Assembly: GCA_016210115.1 (NCBI GenBank)
Contig: JACQUW010000020.1
Coordinates: 62,001-126,000 of the forward strand
Origin: Deltaproteobacteria bacterium
Lineage (GTDB): Bacteria > Desulfobacterota > Binatia > UBA9968
DNA length: 64,000 nucleotides
Direction: 5' to 3'
Part shown: positions 41,111-49,754 of the stretch, piece after piece
How positions within the stretch are numbered: position 1 is the first letter of the stretch
Layout: each line of letters starts with the position of its first letter
Translations under genes and position numbers: made by a program
The notes under the pieces: model-generated
What the model was told of the DNA's origin: nothing
Databases searched by the model: none
What the model saw: only the letters and a program-made list of their open reading frames with translations

Positions 41111-41988
41111 TTTCCTTCTCGAACCGCAGCCAAAAGGCGAGCCAAAAAAAACTGTAGGTTGCCCTTCACTCGTGCCCGATCTCCGGCGATCTGGAGCAAC
41201 TTCTCGGCGACAATCCCGAAGGCCTGGCCGGACGGACTGTTTTGCGCGATCGTAACGACCAACTGACAGCGGGACACAGCTCGCGCAAGCTCTGGATCCT
41301 TGGGAATCCAACCCAGGAAATCCAGCGACGTGTTGAGAAAATGAAGCGCCGTCCGAGACAGGGTTTCGTAAACTCTGCGCCCCTCCCTCTCGCCCCCAAC
41401 ATTGTTGGCAAGGATCCAAAAGCGTTTTTCTCCATAGCTTGAGGCGAGCACCTTCACGAGCGCGTAGGCATCGGTCAACGACGAAGGTTCCGGAGTGACG
41501 ACAATAATTATTTCATGGGCCCCCGTCGCAAAATAAGTGACCGTGTCGGAAATCCCGGCGCCGGTGTCTACCAAAACGAAGTCGAGCTCGTGAGTCAAAG
41601 CGTCGAGCTCAGTGAGAAAGGCGATCTTCTGCTCATCCGTTAGGGCTGTAAGCGCCTGGATGCCGCTGCCGGCAGGCAGCAACATGATCCCCAAGTGGCT
41701 AGGGGTGATAATATCCGCGAGCCCTTTCCTACCGGCGAAAAAATCGGCCAGCGTGGATTTTGGGTGAACTCCCAAAAAGAGATCAACGTTTGCAAGACCC
41801 AAGTCCCCGTCCAGGACCATGACACGTTTCTTCATCATCGTAAGGGCCGCGGCGAGGTTCGCCACAACGTTCGTTTTACCCACCCCCCCCTTTCCGCTGG
41901 CAACGGTAAAAACATGTGCGGGGGGAAGAATCGAAGGATGCTTTTCCACGAAAGCGTGCGTAAGTTCCGTAGGCGGTTCAAGAATCAT
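41107..41988 (-). CDS. flhG: Flagellar number regulator FlhG (MinD-like ATPase)
   Basis: 293 residues from ATG 41988, behind AGGAG and overlapping the flhF stop. The deviant Walker A is VFTVASGKGGVGKTNVVANL; VMVLDGDLGLANVDLFLG and DFVLVDTGAGISDTVTYFA are the switch regions. FlhG (FleN/YlxH) limits flagellar number and counters FlhF at the cell pole. The flhA-flhF-flhG-fliA order is that of polarly flagellated bacteria. Confidence 0.95.
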   Translation of the reverse strand: MILEPPTELTHAFVEKHPSILPPAHVFTVASGKGGVGKTNVVANLAAALTMMKKRVMVLDGDLGLANVDLFLGVHPKSTLADFFAGRKGLADIITPSHLGIMLLPAGSGIQALTALTDEQKIAFLTELDALTHELDFVLVDTGAGISDTVTYFATGAHEIIIVVTPEPSSLTDAYALVKVLASSYGEKRFWILANNVGGEREGRRVYETLSRTALHFLNTSLDFLGWIPKDPELARAVSRCQLVVTIAQNSPSGQAFGIVAEKLLQIAGDRARVKGNLQFFLARLLAAVREGK

Positions 41989-43045
41989 CTCTGCTCTCCT
42001 GTAAGGCGGACGTGGGATATTCCATTGGGTCGGGCAAAAGAAGCGCAGCCAGTTTTTCATTGCTGGCTAACTCAATATCACCCGCTGTGCTCTGACCGGT
42101 GCCCACATAAGAAACCGGGCGATCGCAATTGAGGGCAACGTTGATAAGGTGCCCGAGATGGCGGCACTCGTCGATTTTGGTAAAGATAATCGAGTCAAAT
42201 CCGATTCTTCCGTAGAGATTCAGCCAGTCAGTCATATCGCCGCTGTTGGTCGCGGCGCTGAGGACCAGAAACCGCCTCAGGTTTGGGATTTCCCGAAGCG
42301 TTCGCGCCAATTCGTCCAGTGAGCCATTATCCAAAGGGCTTATTCCTGCGGTATCCACAAGGACAAGATCACAGCCGGAAAGCCGCTTCAGTGCGGGCGA
42401 CAAATCTCGCCCATTCTCTGCCACCTCCCATGGAACTCCCAGGATCGCCGCATACGCACCCAGAGGCTCAGTGCTTGCAATCCTATGACCGTCCACACTC
42501 AACCATCCGATTCGACGCCTTCCTTGATGGAGAAGTCGCACGGTAAGTTTGATGACGGTCGTCGTCTTGCCGACACCCGTCGGGCCAAAAAAAGCCAAGT
42601 GATCTCCTCTCTTGGACTGGCACTCGATGTCCCCGCCGACACGAATCAGTCGACTGACAACCTGCCGTACCTGATCGCGACGGACGTTTCCTTCCATATC
42701 GCCGATCTCCTGAGCCAAAACGGCGATGATATCCGGAGAGATGCCTCGCGCGAGAAGTTCCCTGAACACCTCGGTCTGACCGGCGCTCCGAACAAGCCAG
42801 GTCAAAAGGGACTTTAGCTCACCCAGTTGACGGCGGACTTCTGTAAGCTCTGCCTCGCCTGATTTTCGAAGCGGCGATCCGGCGGCATCGCCGGAAGGTT
42901 CCAAAGCGGTCACTTCAACACCCGAACCGCTCTGCGATTCAACGCTCTTAGATCCCAGGATTAAAGCGTCAGCTCCAAGCGCTGATCGTACTGCGCGTAG
43001 CGCCTCGTCGGTATCTTTTCCCCAGAACCGTCTAGTTTTCATCAT
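41978..43045 (-). CDS. flhF: Flagellar placement GTPase FlhF
   Basis: 355 residues of the SRP-GTPase family. The G1 loop is FFGPTGVGKTTTVIKLTVRL, G3 DLVLVDTAGISPLD, G4 IIFTKIDE; the N-terminal basic region (KTRRFWGKDTDEALRAVRSA) recruits it to the pole. FlhF sets where the flagellum is built. It overlaps flhA by 14 bases. Confidence 0.96.
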   Translation of the reverse strand: MMKTRRFWGKDTDEALRAVRSALGADALILGSKSVESQSGSGVEVTALEPSGDAAGSPLRKSGEAELTEVRRQLGELKSLLTWLVRSAGQTEVFRELLARGISPDIIAVLAQEIGDMEGNVRRDQVRQVVSRLIRVGGDIECQSKRGDHLAFFGPTGVGKTTTVIKLTVRLLHQGRRRIGWLSVDGHRIASTEPLGAYAAILGVPWEVAENGRDLSPALKRLSGCDLVLVDTAGISPLDNGSLDELARTLREIPNLRRFLVLSAATNSGDMTDWLNLYGRIGFDSIIFTKIDECRHLGHLINVALNCDRPVSYVGTGQSTAGDIELASNEKLAALLLPDPMEYPTSALQESRDDS

Positions 43046-45098
43046 TCCACCTCATCACACCGAGAGATTGGATTCGTACACCGTCTGCGATTTCATTATG
43101 GGAGAGCACGATAATTTGAGGCAGGTAGCGGCCCAGAAGCTGCCGCAGGTGCCGCCGTACCGCGGGAATAGTAAGAAAGACGGGCATAGCGCCGCGGGAC
43201 GCAAAGTTCTCCATCGCCTGCTGAGCGCTTCCGATGATCCTACGGGCCGACTGCGGATCGATTGCTGCCCTCTCTTGGACCTTTTCGCGGATCTCCCGCT
43301 CGATTTGGGGATCCACGGTCATCAGAGGGATCACTCCTTCGGGATTACGGTAAGAGTAACTGATGGTTCGACTGAGAGCCTGCCGCACCGCCTCCGTCAG
43401 TTCCTCCGGATCCTTCGTCTGGGGAGCGTGATCCGCCAGAGTCTCGATAATGGTGACAAGATCTCTGATCGGCACTTCCTCCCGCAACAAATTCTGCAAA
43501 ACCTTTTGCACGCCGCCGAGGCTCAAATGCTGCGGCATGAGCTCTTCAAGCATCTTGGGATGTTCATGGCCAACGCCATCGAGCAGTTCCTGGACACCTT
43601 GACGGGTTAGGAGTTCCGGCGCGTGCCGCTTCACCAACTCCGACAGATGGGTGATGAGGACGGTTTCAGGGTCTACTACCGTGTATCCCAGGATCTCCGC
43701 CCGCTCCCTATCCGCGAGAGGTATCCAGACGGCAGCCAGGCCAAACGCCGGCTCACGTGTCTCCTCTCCTAGTAGTTCCCCACCTGGCGAGCCTGTTCCC
43801 TGAGCCGCGTTCATTGCCAGCAACTTCCCAGGTCTAAGCTCCCCGCGGCCGACCTCCACGCCCTTGAGTAGGATGGCGTAGGCTTTACTTCCCAGTCGCA
43901 AGTTATCTCGAATGTGAATCTGCGGAACCAGAAATCCCTTTTCTGTGACGAACTGGCGTCGTAGTGCCCTAATCCTTTCCACCAGTCCCCCCTTTTCGCC
44001 GTCAACGAGCGGAATCAGCTCATAACCGACTTCAAGTTCCAGCAAGTCCAGTGGCACAGGGCGCAGGGGTTCAGCAACCGTCTCCAGCTTAGCGGCTTGC
44101 GCCCTTCCAGGGCTCACCGCGTCTCGCTGGCGCCGTCTGTAAGAGACTCCACCGGCGGTTGCCGCCGCAAGCAGGAAGGGAATTGCCGGAAATCCTGGGA
44201 CAAGCGCAAAAGCGGCAAGAACTCCCGCAACAACGCGTAGAATCTGAGGACGCGCCAATATTTGACTTTTCAATTCTGCCCCCAGTTCAACGCCCGAAGC
44301 GGCTCGAGTGACGACCATACCGGCCCCGGTCGAAACAATGAGGGCGGGAATCTGTGTTACGAGCCCGTCACCTACACTAAGCAGGCTGTAGATCTCGGCG
44401 GATTTGGCGACGCTGAATCCCTTTTGCGCCACGCCGGTAAAGAAACCGCCAAGAAGATTCACGGCCAGAATAATCAGGCCGGCAATGGCATCTCCTCGAA
44501 CGAACTTGGACGCACCGTCCATGGCGCCGTAAAAATCGGCTTCTTTTTGAACACATTCCCGTCTGTGGCGCGCCTCCGCCCCGTTGATCAGACCGGCGTT
44601 CAAGTCCGCGTCGATGGCCATCTGCTTTCCCGGCATGCCGTCGAGAGCGAAACGCGCCGCGACCTCGGCGATTCTGGTTGCTCCCTTGGTAATCACCAGG
44701 AAATTGATCAGCGTCAGGATGAGGAAAACAATAAAACCAATGGCGTAATTTCCTCCCACGACGAATTGTCCGAAGGCCTCGATCAGACGGCCGGCAGCCG
44801 CAGAGCCCTCCTCGCCGCGGAGAAGAATCAACCGCGTAGACGCAACGTTCAGCCCCAGGCGCAGAAGCGTGGCGAAAAGCAGCACGGATGGGAAAGCGGA
44901 AAAGTCGAGCGGATCGCGGATCTGAAGCGCCACCACCAGGATGGTAAGGGATAAAGCGAGGCTGAACACGAGCGAAAGGTCCAGCAGCGGGGCTGGCATC
45001 GGAAGCACCATCAGGATCACGATTCCCACAAGGCTGATAGCCAGCCCGAGTTCAGCATATGAGCTGTCCCGCGTTATGCCTGTGTCACTTGCTGCCAT
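43032..45098 (-). CDS. flhA: Flagellar export gate protein FlhA
   Basis: 688 residues. Eight membrane helices fill residues 15-315 (PLLDLSLVFSLALSLTILVV; RLIEAFGQFVVGGNYAIGFI). The FHIPEP-type loop is present as FALDGMPGKQMAIDADLNAG. The cytoplasmic ring domain follows (LVERIRALRRQFVTEKGFLV; AAIDPQSARRIIGSAQQAME). FlhA moves chaperone-bound cargo into the export channel. It starts 8 bases after flhB. Confidence 0.97.
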   Translation of the reverse strand: MAASDTGITRDSSYAELGLAISLVGIVILMVLPMPAPLLDLSLVFSLALSLTILVVALQIRDPLDFSAFPSVLLFATLLRLGLNVASTRLILLRGEEGSAAAGRLIEAFGQFVVGGNYAIGFIVFLILTLINFLVITKGATRIAEVAARFALDGMPGKQMAIDADLNAGLINGAEARHRRECVQKEADFYGAMDGASKFVRGDAIAGLIILAVNLLGGFFTGVAQKGFSVAKSAEIYSLLSVGDGLVTQIPALIVSTGAGMVVTRAASGVELGAELKSQILARPQILRVVAGVLAAFALVPGFPAIPFLLAAATAGGVSYRRRQRDAVSPGRAQAAKLETVAEPLRPVPLDLLELEVGYELIPLVDGEKGGLVERIRALRRQFVTEKGFLVPQIHIRDNLRLGSKAYAILLKGVEVGRGELRPGKLLAMNAAQGTGSPGGELLGEETREPAFGLAAVWIPLADRERAEILGYTVVDPETVLITHLSELVKRHAPELLTRQGVQELLDGVGHEHPKMLEELMPQHLSLGGVQKVLQNLLREEVPIRDLVTIIETLADHAPQTKDPEELTEAVRQALSRTISYSYRNPEGVIPLMTVDPQIEREIREKVQERAAIDPQSARRIIGSAQQAMENFASRGAMPVFLTIPAVRRHLRQLLGRYLPQIIVLSHNEIADGVRIQSLGVMRWNDEN

Positions 45099-45106
45099 AA
45101 ATCAAC

Positions 45107-46198
45107 TTAAACGGTAGAGCCGTTGAGAGATGTCTGCCCTCGCAGCCGATAAACGTAGGCCAGCACTTCGGCAACTACGCGATAGAGGTTCTCCGGAATT
45201 TCCTGGCCTACGTTAACGCTGCGGTAGAGCAATTGGGCCAGAGGTTTATTCTCGACTATCGCAATGCTCTTTTTCCGAGCAATCTCTCTGATATTCTTCG
45301 CAATCCACCCTGCTCCTTTGGCGACGACTCTGGGAGCGTTCATCTCGCCCGCGTGATAGCGCAACGCCACTGCCAGTTCCTGCGGATTCGTGATGATCAC
45401 GTCAGCTTTGGCAACGTCGGCCATCATTCGCCGCCGCGCCTGCTTCTGCATCAAGCCTCGCAAGCGAGCCTTGGTCACAGGATCGCCTTCGTGCTCGCGC
45501 AGCTCTTCTTTGAGTTCCTGCCGGCTCATGCGTAACCTCGCCTCGACACGCCAACGTTGGACCAGGTATTCGAGGCCGGCGGTCACCCCGATGATGACCG
45601 CCCCGGCCCCCAATAAACGTAACGCTTCCCGGCCTCCGTAAGTAATGACGTCGCCGGCAGGCACGCCAACGAGCGAAGACAGCTTAAGGATGCTTGGATA
45701 AAGGACAAAGAAACCCAGGGCACCCAAACAAATCAGACTCAGGAAAGCCTTCACAAACTCGATAGCGGCATCTGCTCCGAATAAACGGCGCAGCCCATTC
45801 AAAGGATTAACCCGGGCAAAGTTTGGCCGTAGCGTTTCCGTCGTGAAGAGAAATCCCGTCTGACAGAGTCCCGACATCATGCCGGCCAGGACCACACTCC
45901 CAAACAAGGGGATGATAACGGGGAGAAAAAGTCGTCCGGACTCATGGCTCAGAGCAAAAATGTCCTTGGATCCCAACTCCGTCAGATCGCCTGCGCGGGA
46001 AAAAAAACCGACGAAAATCCGTCCTATTCGCTCGATTAGGGTTTCCCCAACATAGTTCAAGACCAGAACCCCCGCGAAAAGAGTCGCAGCCGGGATCAAA
46101 TTACGGGAATGCGCGACCTCGCCTTTTTTTCGTGCCTCTTCGCGCCGTCTCGGGGTCGGTTCTTCAGTTCTCTGAAAGTCTTCTCTCTCGTCAGCCAT
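45107..46198 (-). CDS. flhB: Flagellar export switch protein FlhB with NPQE site
   Basis: 363 residues. The N-terminus RTEEPTPRRREEARKKGEVA and four membrane helices to about residue 215 are typical. The autocleavage loop reads DVIITNPQELAVALRY, i.e. Asn271-Pro272-Gln273-Glu274, where almost all FlhB proteins have NPTH. The Asn-Pro bond that is cut remains, but the next two residues are changed. FlhB switches export from hook to filament subunits after cleavage, so timing could differ. It is 17 bases after fliR. Confidence 0.95.
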   Translation of the reverse strand: MADEREDFQRTEEPTPRRREEARKKGEVAHSRNLIPAATLFAGVLVLNYVGETLIERIGRIFVGFFSRAGDLTELGSKDIFALSHESGRLFLPVIIPLFGSVVLAGMMSGLCQTGFLFTTETLRPNFARVNPLNGLRRLFGADAAIEFVKAFLSLICLGALGFFVLYPSILKLSSLVGVPAGDVITYGGREALRLLGAGAVIIGVTAGLEYLVQRWRVEARLRMSRQELKEELREHEGDPVTKARLRGLMQKQARRRMMADVAKADVIITNPQELAVALRYHAGEMNAPRVVAKGAGWIAKNIREIARKKSIAIVENKPLAQLLYRSVNVGQEIPENLYRVVAEVLAYVYRLRGQTSLNGSTV

Positions 46199-46215
46199 AG
46201 TATTTCCGCGGGATT

Positions 46216-47022
46216 CTAGCGTCCTCCTGCAGCTACAGAACCCCTCGCCGAGAGTTCAGAGCCAATAGCGGCCAAGCGATCTGACAAGAGCCATCCGACA
46301 AGCGGCAAAGAAAAAAGGAGAAGGAGCATACCAAAAAAGAATTGAAGCGGCAGGGCGACAAGAAAAACGTTCATTTGGGGAATAACCCGATTTACGACAC
46401 CGAGAACGATATCGGAGAGAACCAGCCCAACGACGACCGGCGCGCTCACCTGCAGCCCTATGGCGAAAATCCCGGCGGCGGAGTTCACGAGGGCAGGGAA
46501 AAGATCTAGCCTGGCGCTCGCCAAGGGGAAAAATGTGTAGCTCGAGGCGAGCGCGTGAACCAGGATATGGTGACCGTTGAGGGCGAAGAAAGCGATAGTG
46601 CCCATAAGATCCAGCATTAGCGAAAAGATAGCTGTGGGTCCTCCCGCGTGAGGATCAATCAAGGACGCCATGCTCAGCCCCATTCTGGTCTCTATTTGAT
46701 GGCCTGCCAGTCTCATCCCGGAGAAAAGGACCTGCGCTGACCATCCCAGAGAAAAACCGAGCAAAATCTCTCCCCCTAACGCCAATACAAGAAAGACCAT
46801 TGAGACTCCCGTCGCCTGCCCCGCAGGCGCGGCCGCCGTCTTCACCAACGGGTAGATCGCCACACTGAGCCCTGTGGACAAGACGATCTTGATCAATCCG
46901 GGAACGACCCGCCCCCCCCAGAATGGGGCAGCCATCATGAGCCCGCTGGTCCGGCCAAGAACCATGAGAAAGGTAATAACCTCAGGCCATTGTGAGCTTA
47001 AAAATCGGCTAAGCCCGAACAT
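46216..47022 (-). CDS. fliR: Flagellar export protein FliR
   Basis: 268 residues with six predicted helices (VITFLMVLGRTSGLMMAAPF; MVFLVLALGGEILLGFSLGW; VSAPVVVGLVLSDIVLGVVN). FliR is the central subunit of the FliPQR pore. The gene follows fliQ by 32 bases and precedes flhB, the usual order. Length and helix pattern match the family. Confidence 0.95.
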   Translation of the reverse strand: MFGLSRFLSSQWPEVITFLMVLGRTSGLMMAAPFWGGRVVPGLIKIVLSTGLSVAIYPLVKTAAAPAGQATGVSMVFLVLALGGEILLGFSLGWSAQVLFSGMRLAGHQIETRMGLSMASLIDPHAGGPTAIFSLMLDLMGTIAFFALNGHHILVHALASSYTFFPLASARLDLFPALVNSAAGIFAIGLQVSAPVVVGLVLSDIVLGVVNRVIPQMNVFLVALPLQFFFGMLLLLFSLPLVGWLLSDRLAAIGSELSARGSVAAGGR

Positions 47023-47054
47023 CTGATCTCCTATGGATCTTCCTTTTCACAAAC

Positions 47055-47324
47055 CTAGCCCACCAGGGTCGGCAGATTCAGAAACATTTCACGGGTGTAG
47101 TCGACGTACATCTGCAGCATCCAAGAACCAAAAAGAACAAGAGCCAAAAGGACGGCAAGGATTTTTGGAACAAAGACCAGATTAAAGTCGTTCACCTGCG
47201 TCGTCGCCTGGAAAATGCTGACCGCCACGCCCGCCACCAAAGCAAAGAGAATAGTCGGACCCGCTGTCATCATCCCCATTTCCAGAGCTCTGCGCATTAC
47301 ATCAATGACCGTTTCCGGAGTCAT
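47055..47324 (-). CDS. fliQ: Flagellar export protein FliQ
   Basis: 89 residues from ATG 47324, overlapping the fliP stop as ATGA. Two helices: MGMMTAGPTILFALVAGVAV and KILAVLLALVLFGSWMLQMY, joined by IFQATTQVNDFNLVFVP, the invariant FliQ loop. Part of the export pore. Confidence 0.96.
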   Translation of the reverse strand: MTPETVIDVMRRALEMGMMTAGPTILFALVAGVAVSIFQATTQVNDFNLVFVPKILAVLLALVLFGSWMLQMYVDYTREMFLNLPTLVG

Positions 47325-47992
47325 TTGAACCCTCGAATTATGGAATCCACCAAAAGGTTCCATCCGTCGACCAAAACAAACAGCGCAAGCTTCAGCGGCA
47401 GCGATATAAGCACTGGGGGAAGAAACATCATTCCCATAGACATCACGATCGATGCGACAACGAGATCGAGAATAAGGAAGGGCACATAAATCAGAAAAGC
47501 GATCTGAAACGCGGTCTTGAGCTCGGAAATCATAAACGCCGGGATCAAGACCGTTGCCGGAGCTTCAGTCTCCTTTTTTTGCATCTCGCCCCGGAGCCGC
47601 AGAAACAAACCAAGATCGGCTTTGCGGGTCTGCCTGAGAAGGAATTCCCGCAGGGGGAGCCAGGCCTGCTCCAACGCTTCCTGGGGACCTATCGTTCGCT
47701 GAAGGTACGGGGCCACAGACACGGCTTCTATCCGCTGCCATACCGGGGCCATGACATAGAGCGAGAGGAACAGAGATAAAGCAATAATGATCTGATTCGG
47801 CGGCGACTGCTGCGTTCCCAAAGCCTGACGCAAGAATGAAAGAACGACCACAATCCGGGTAAAGGAGGTGAGAGTTATCAGGATGATCGGGCCGATGGAA
47901 AGAACCGTCAGAAGGAAAAGGATCTCAATCACTGAGGCCAACTCGGTCCCTTTAATCGTCCCGCCAAGCAAGGAAAGCATTGATGAGTTCAT
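47321..47992 (-). CDS. fliP: Flagellar export protein FliP
   Basis: 223 residues from ATG 47992, overlapping the fliO stop as ATGA. FLLTVLSIGPIILITLTSFT then RIVVVLSFLRQALGTQQSPP, and later LIPAFMISELKTAFQIAFLI, are the FliP signatures. The start here leaves no cleavable signal peptide, unlike E. coli FliP. It is the pore subunit assembled with FliO as chaperone. Confidence 0.96.
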   Translation of the reverse strand: MNSSMLSLLGGTIKGTELASVIEILFLLTVLSIGPIILITLTSFTRIVVVLSFLRQALGTQQSPPNQIIIALSLFLSLYVMAPVWQRIEAVSVAPYLQRTIGPQEALEQAWLPLREFLLRQTRKADLGLFLRLRGEMQKKETEAPATVLIPAFMISELKTAFQIAFLIYVPFLILDLVVASIVMSMGMMFLPPVLISLPLKLALFVLVDGWNLLVDSIIRGFK

Positions 47993-48384
47993 CCGTCGAA
48001 CCCGCCCGGTCTTTCTGAGCGTCCAAGGTAGTTCAGAACAGCTTCCTCGGCCCGCTTCAAACCAGCCGCTGACCGAGGGCCACCCTGCGTTTGTGTTACC
48101 GTTGCAAGTTTTTCGCTTTGGAGTTCTTCCGGTATGAGCGGTTCGTTGGCTTTCGACAACAGCGAAATGCTCTGGGCGGCTATGCCCAGAATGAGCGTTT
48201 CCCGCCCTACCTGGACGATGGCCACACAGCAATGCGGTGTGAGCGGGAGCGTGCCCAAATGTTTCAGATGATGGCTTGTCCGCCTGCGCTCGTTGAGAAA
48301 CGGCAACATACGATGCGCCACGATTCCCAAGAGGATCAAACCCCCGGTGACCACAGACACTGGAATCCACTCGCTTGGGATCAT
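47989..48384 (-). CDS. fliO: Flagellar biosynthesis protein FliO
   Basis: 131 residues: one membrane helix (WIPVSVVTGGLILLGIVAHR) and a small beta-rich cytoplasmic domain, GTLPLTPHCCVAIVQVGRET then LILGIAAQSISLL, as in FliO. It helps FliP oligomerise. Position between fliL and fliP supports the call. Confidence 0.88.
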   Translation of the reverse strand: MIPSEWIPVSVVTGGLILLGIVAHRMLPFLNERRRTSHHLKHLGTLPLTPHCCVAIVQVGRETLILGIAAQSISLLSKANEPLIPEELQSEKLATVTQTQGGPRSAAGLKRAEEAVLNYLGRSERPGGFDG

Positions 48385-48392
48385 TGCCTCTC

Positions 48393-48863
48393 CTACTGAA
48401 TGAGAAAGTCCTTGAAATAGACAGCTTTCACCAATTCTTTTCCCGCCGCTTTATTGATTTCTCCAACAACTTCTCCGCGTAGCTGAGTCTTGCCTTCGAC
48501 GGTCAAGAGCTCATCGGCTCTTTTGCTGGTTAGCAGCATCAGCAGGGAGTCCCGGATCTGTGTCGCCGCCTCTTTGATCCGCTGTTTGTCCTCTTCTTCT
48601 TGAAGAGAAACACGTAAAACGAGACGCAAGTAGCGGCTTAATCCAGGACCGGCCAGGTTGACCGCAAAGGGCTCCAGCTCCGCGACAATTTCTTTTTTGG
48701 TTTCTTTTTTCTTGCTGTCGTGTTGTTTTGGCCGAGTTCCGTTAAGCATGGCCTGGAGGTTGCCCGGAAGAAGATCCTGCGCGAAATAAACACCCATTCC
48801 GGCCGTCACTATCAGGGTCAAACCAATCGCGGCAAAGAGAAAAGGCTTTCGTATGCTGGCCAT
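48393..48863 (-). CDS. fliL: Stator-associated protein FliL
   Basis: 156 residues from ATG 48863: a single helix (PFLFAAIGLTLIVTAGMGVY), a charged linker (HDSKKKETKKE) and a periplasmic SPFH-like domain with EPFAVNLAGPGLSRYLRLVL and EVVGEINKAAGKELVKAVYF. FliL rings the stator. In-frame codons upstream to 49121 lack a ribosome site; a GTG a little upstream is possible. The 306-base stretch 48864-49169 ahead of it contains the sigma-54 site at 49082-49098 and no other gene that I can support. Confidence 0.9.
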   Translation of the reverse strand: MASIRKPFLFAAIGLTLIVTAGMGVYFAQDLLPGNLQAMLNGTRPKQHDSKKKETKKEIVAELEPFAVNLAGPGLSRYLRLVLRVSLQEEEDKQRIKEAATQIRDSLLMLLTSKRADELLTVEGKTQLRGEVVGEINKAAGKELVKAVYFKDFLIQ

Positions 48864-49081
48864 CGCATTGGACCAAATCAGCAATGAGCGTGCCACCAAT
48901 AAACCCACTATTGATTGGACAAATGCGTCGCGAGGCATGGCCTTCGTTATGTCGCCGTCAAAAACGCGGGCAGGAATGTCAGTTTTTTGGCGAGAGATGG
49001 CGCCCGGAGAAGGATATGAATACGAAAGCTGAAGACCGGCTGGGCCTTTTGAAATGTTTCGGTTCACATCCAGCCTCTTTC

Positions 49082-49098
49082 TGCAAGACTGGAGCCAC
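49082..49098 (-). promoter_or_regulatory. Sigma-54 promoter upstream of the fliL operon
   Basis: Minus strand GTGGCTC-CAGTC-TTGCA, GG and GC 10 bases apart. It lies about 220 bases before ATG 48863, so the transcript would have a long leader. It could feed fliL-fliO-fliP-fliQ-fliR-flhB-flhA-flhF-flhG-fliA and the rod genes. Confidence 0.6.
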
Positions 49099-49169
49099 GC
49101 CCTGGATCCGGTCAAACCCAAGGGAACGCGAGCGTACCGACGAACGTGTGAGAAACTCAGCCGACTGGA

Positions 49170-49502
49170 TCAACGAATATTGCTGTGTAAGGCCTGTATT
49201 CGTTCCAAAAGCGTCGAAAGGTTAAAAGGCTTGACAAGGTACTCATTGGCGCCTAAGGCGAGAGCTTTCTTTTTACTTTCGTCCGAGCCCATCGCCGAGA
49301 TCACAATGATATAGGGCCTTTTCTGTATCTTTTCCTTAAGCACACGCAGGACTTCAAAACCATCCATTCGCGGAAGCACCAGATCCAGGAGAATCAGGTG
49401 AACTTCTTCAGCGCTGAGAATTTTCACCGCCTCTTCTCCGTTAGTAGCGTTGCGGATATGGCATCCATACCATCCAAGGTAAAGACACAGTATTTCAGAC
49501 AA
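49170..49502 (-). CDS. Single-domain response regulator with unclear 5' end
   Basis: A CheY-like receiver. From TTG 49502 it has the phosphoryl Asp in LILLDLVLPRMDGFEVL, the Ser in IIVISAMGSDES and the Lys in YLVKPFNL. The acidic pocket lies further upstream in the same frame, as LNVLVVEDHGSLSEIL (codons 49535 to about 49491), so the real protein must start before 49526. Yet from the in-frame TAG at 49647-49649 to TTG 49502 there is no ATG, GTG or TTG. Either a rare start is used or a base is missing. It lies upstream of fliL and divergent from the second motA. Confidence 0.7.
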   Translation of the reverse strand: MSEILCLYLGWYGCHIRNATNGEEAVKILSAEEVHLILLDLVLPRMDGFEVLRVLKEKIQKRPYIIVISAMGSDESKKKALALGANEYLVKPFNLSTLLERIQALHSNIR

Positions 49503-49670
49503 TGACCCATGATCCTCGACGACCAGGACGTTAAGGCTTCGTTCCTGGCATACGGAGGGTGGTTTCCTCTTGCCGGCCGGTCTCTGTGGGAATGGAATGA
49601 TCTGTCCCGTGGCTTTCCCCCTCGCACTGCCAGTCTTGTGATCGGTCTATCTCTACAGAACTTTAATCTG

Positions 49671-49697
49671 TAAAGTTTTGCTCCCAAAGGGCGATTC
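49671..49697 (+). promoter_or_regulatory. Sigma-28 promoter of the second motA-motB pair
   Basis: Plus strand TAAAGTTT, 11 bases, GGCGATTC: a perfect -35 and 5 of 8 in the -10 box. It lies 58 bases before the motA start at 49755. Confidence 0.75.
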
Positions 49698-49754
49698 TTG
49701 ATCACGAGGAGCCGAATTTCAGGAGATCCATCTTCAGGAGGGTAGAATAGCTCT

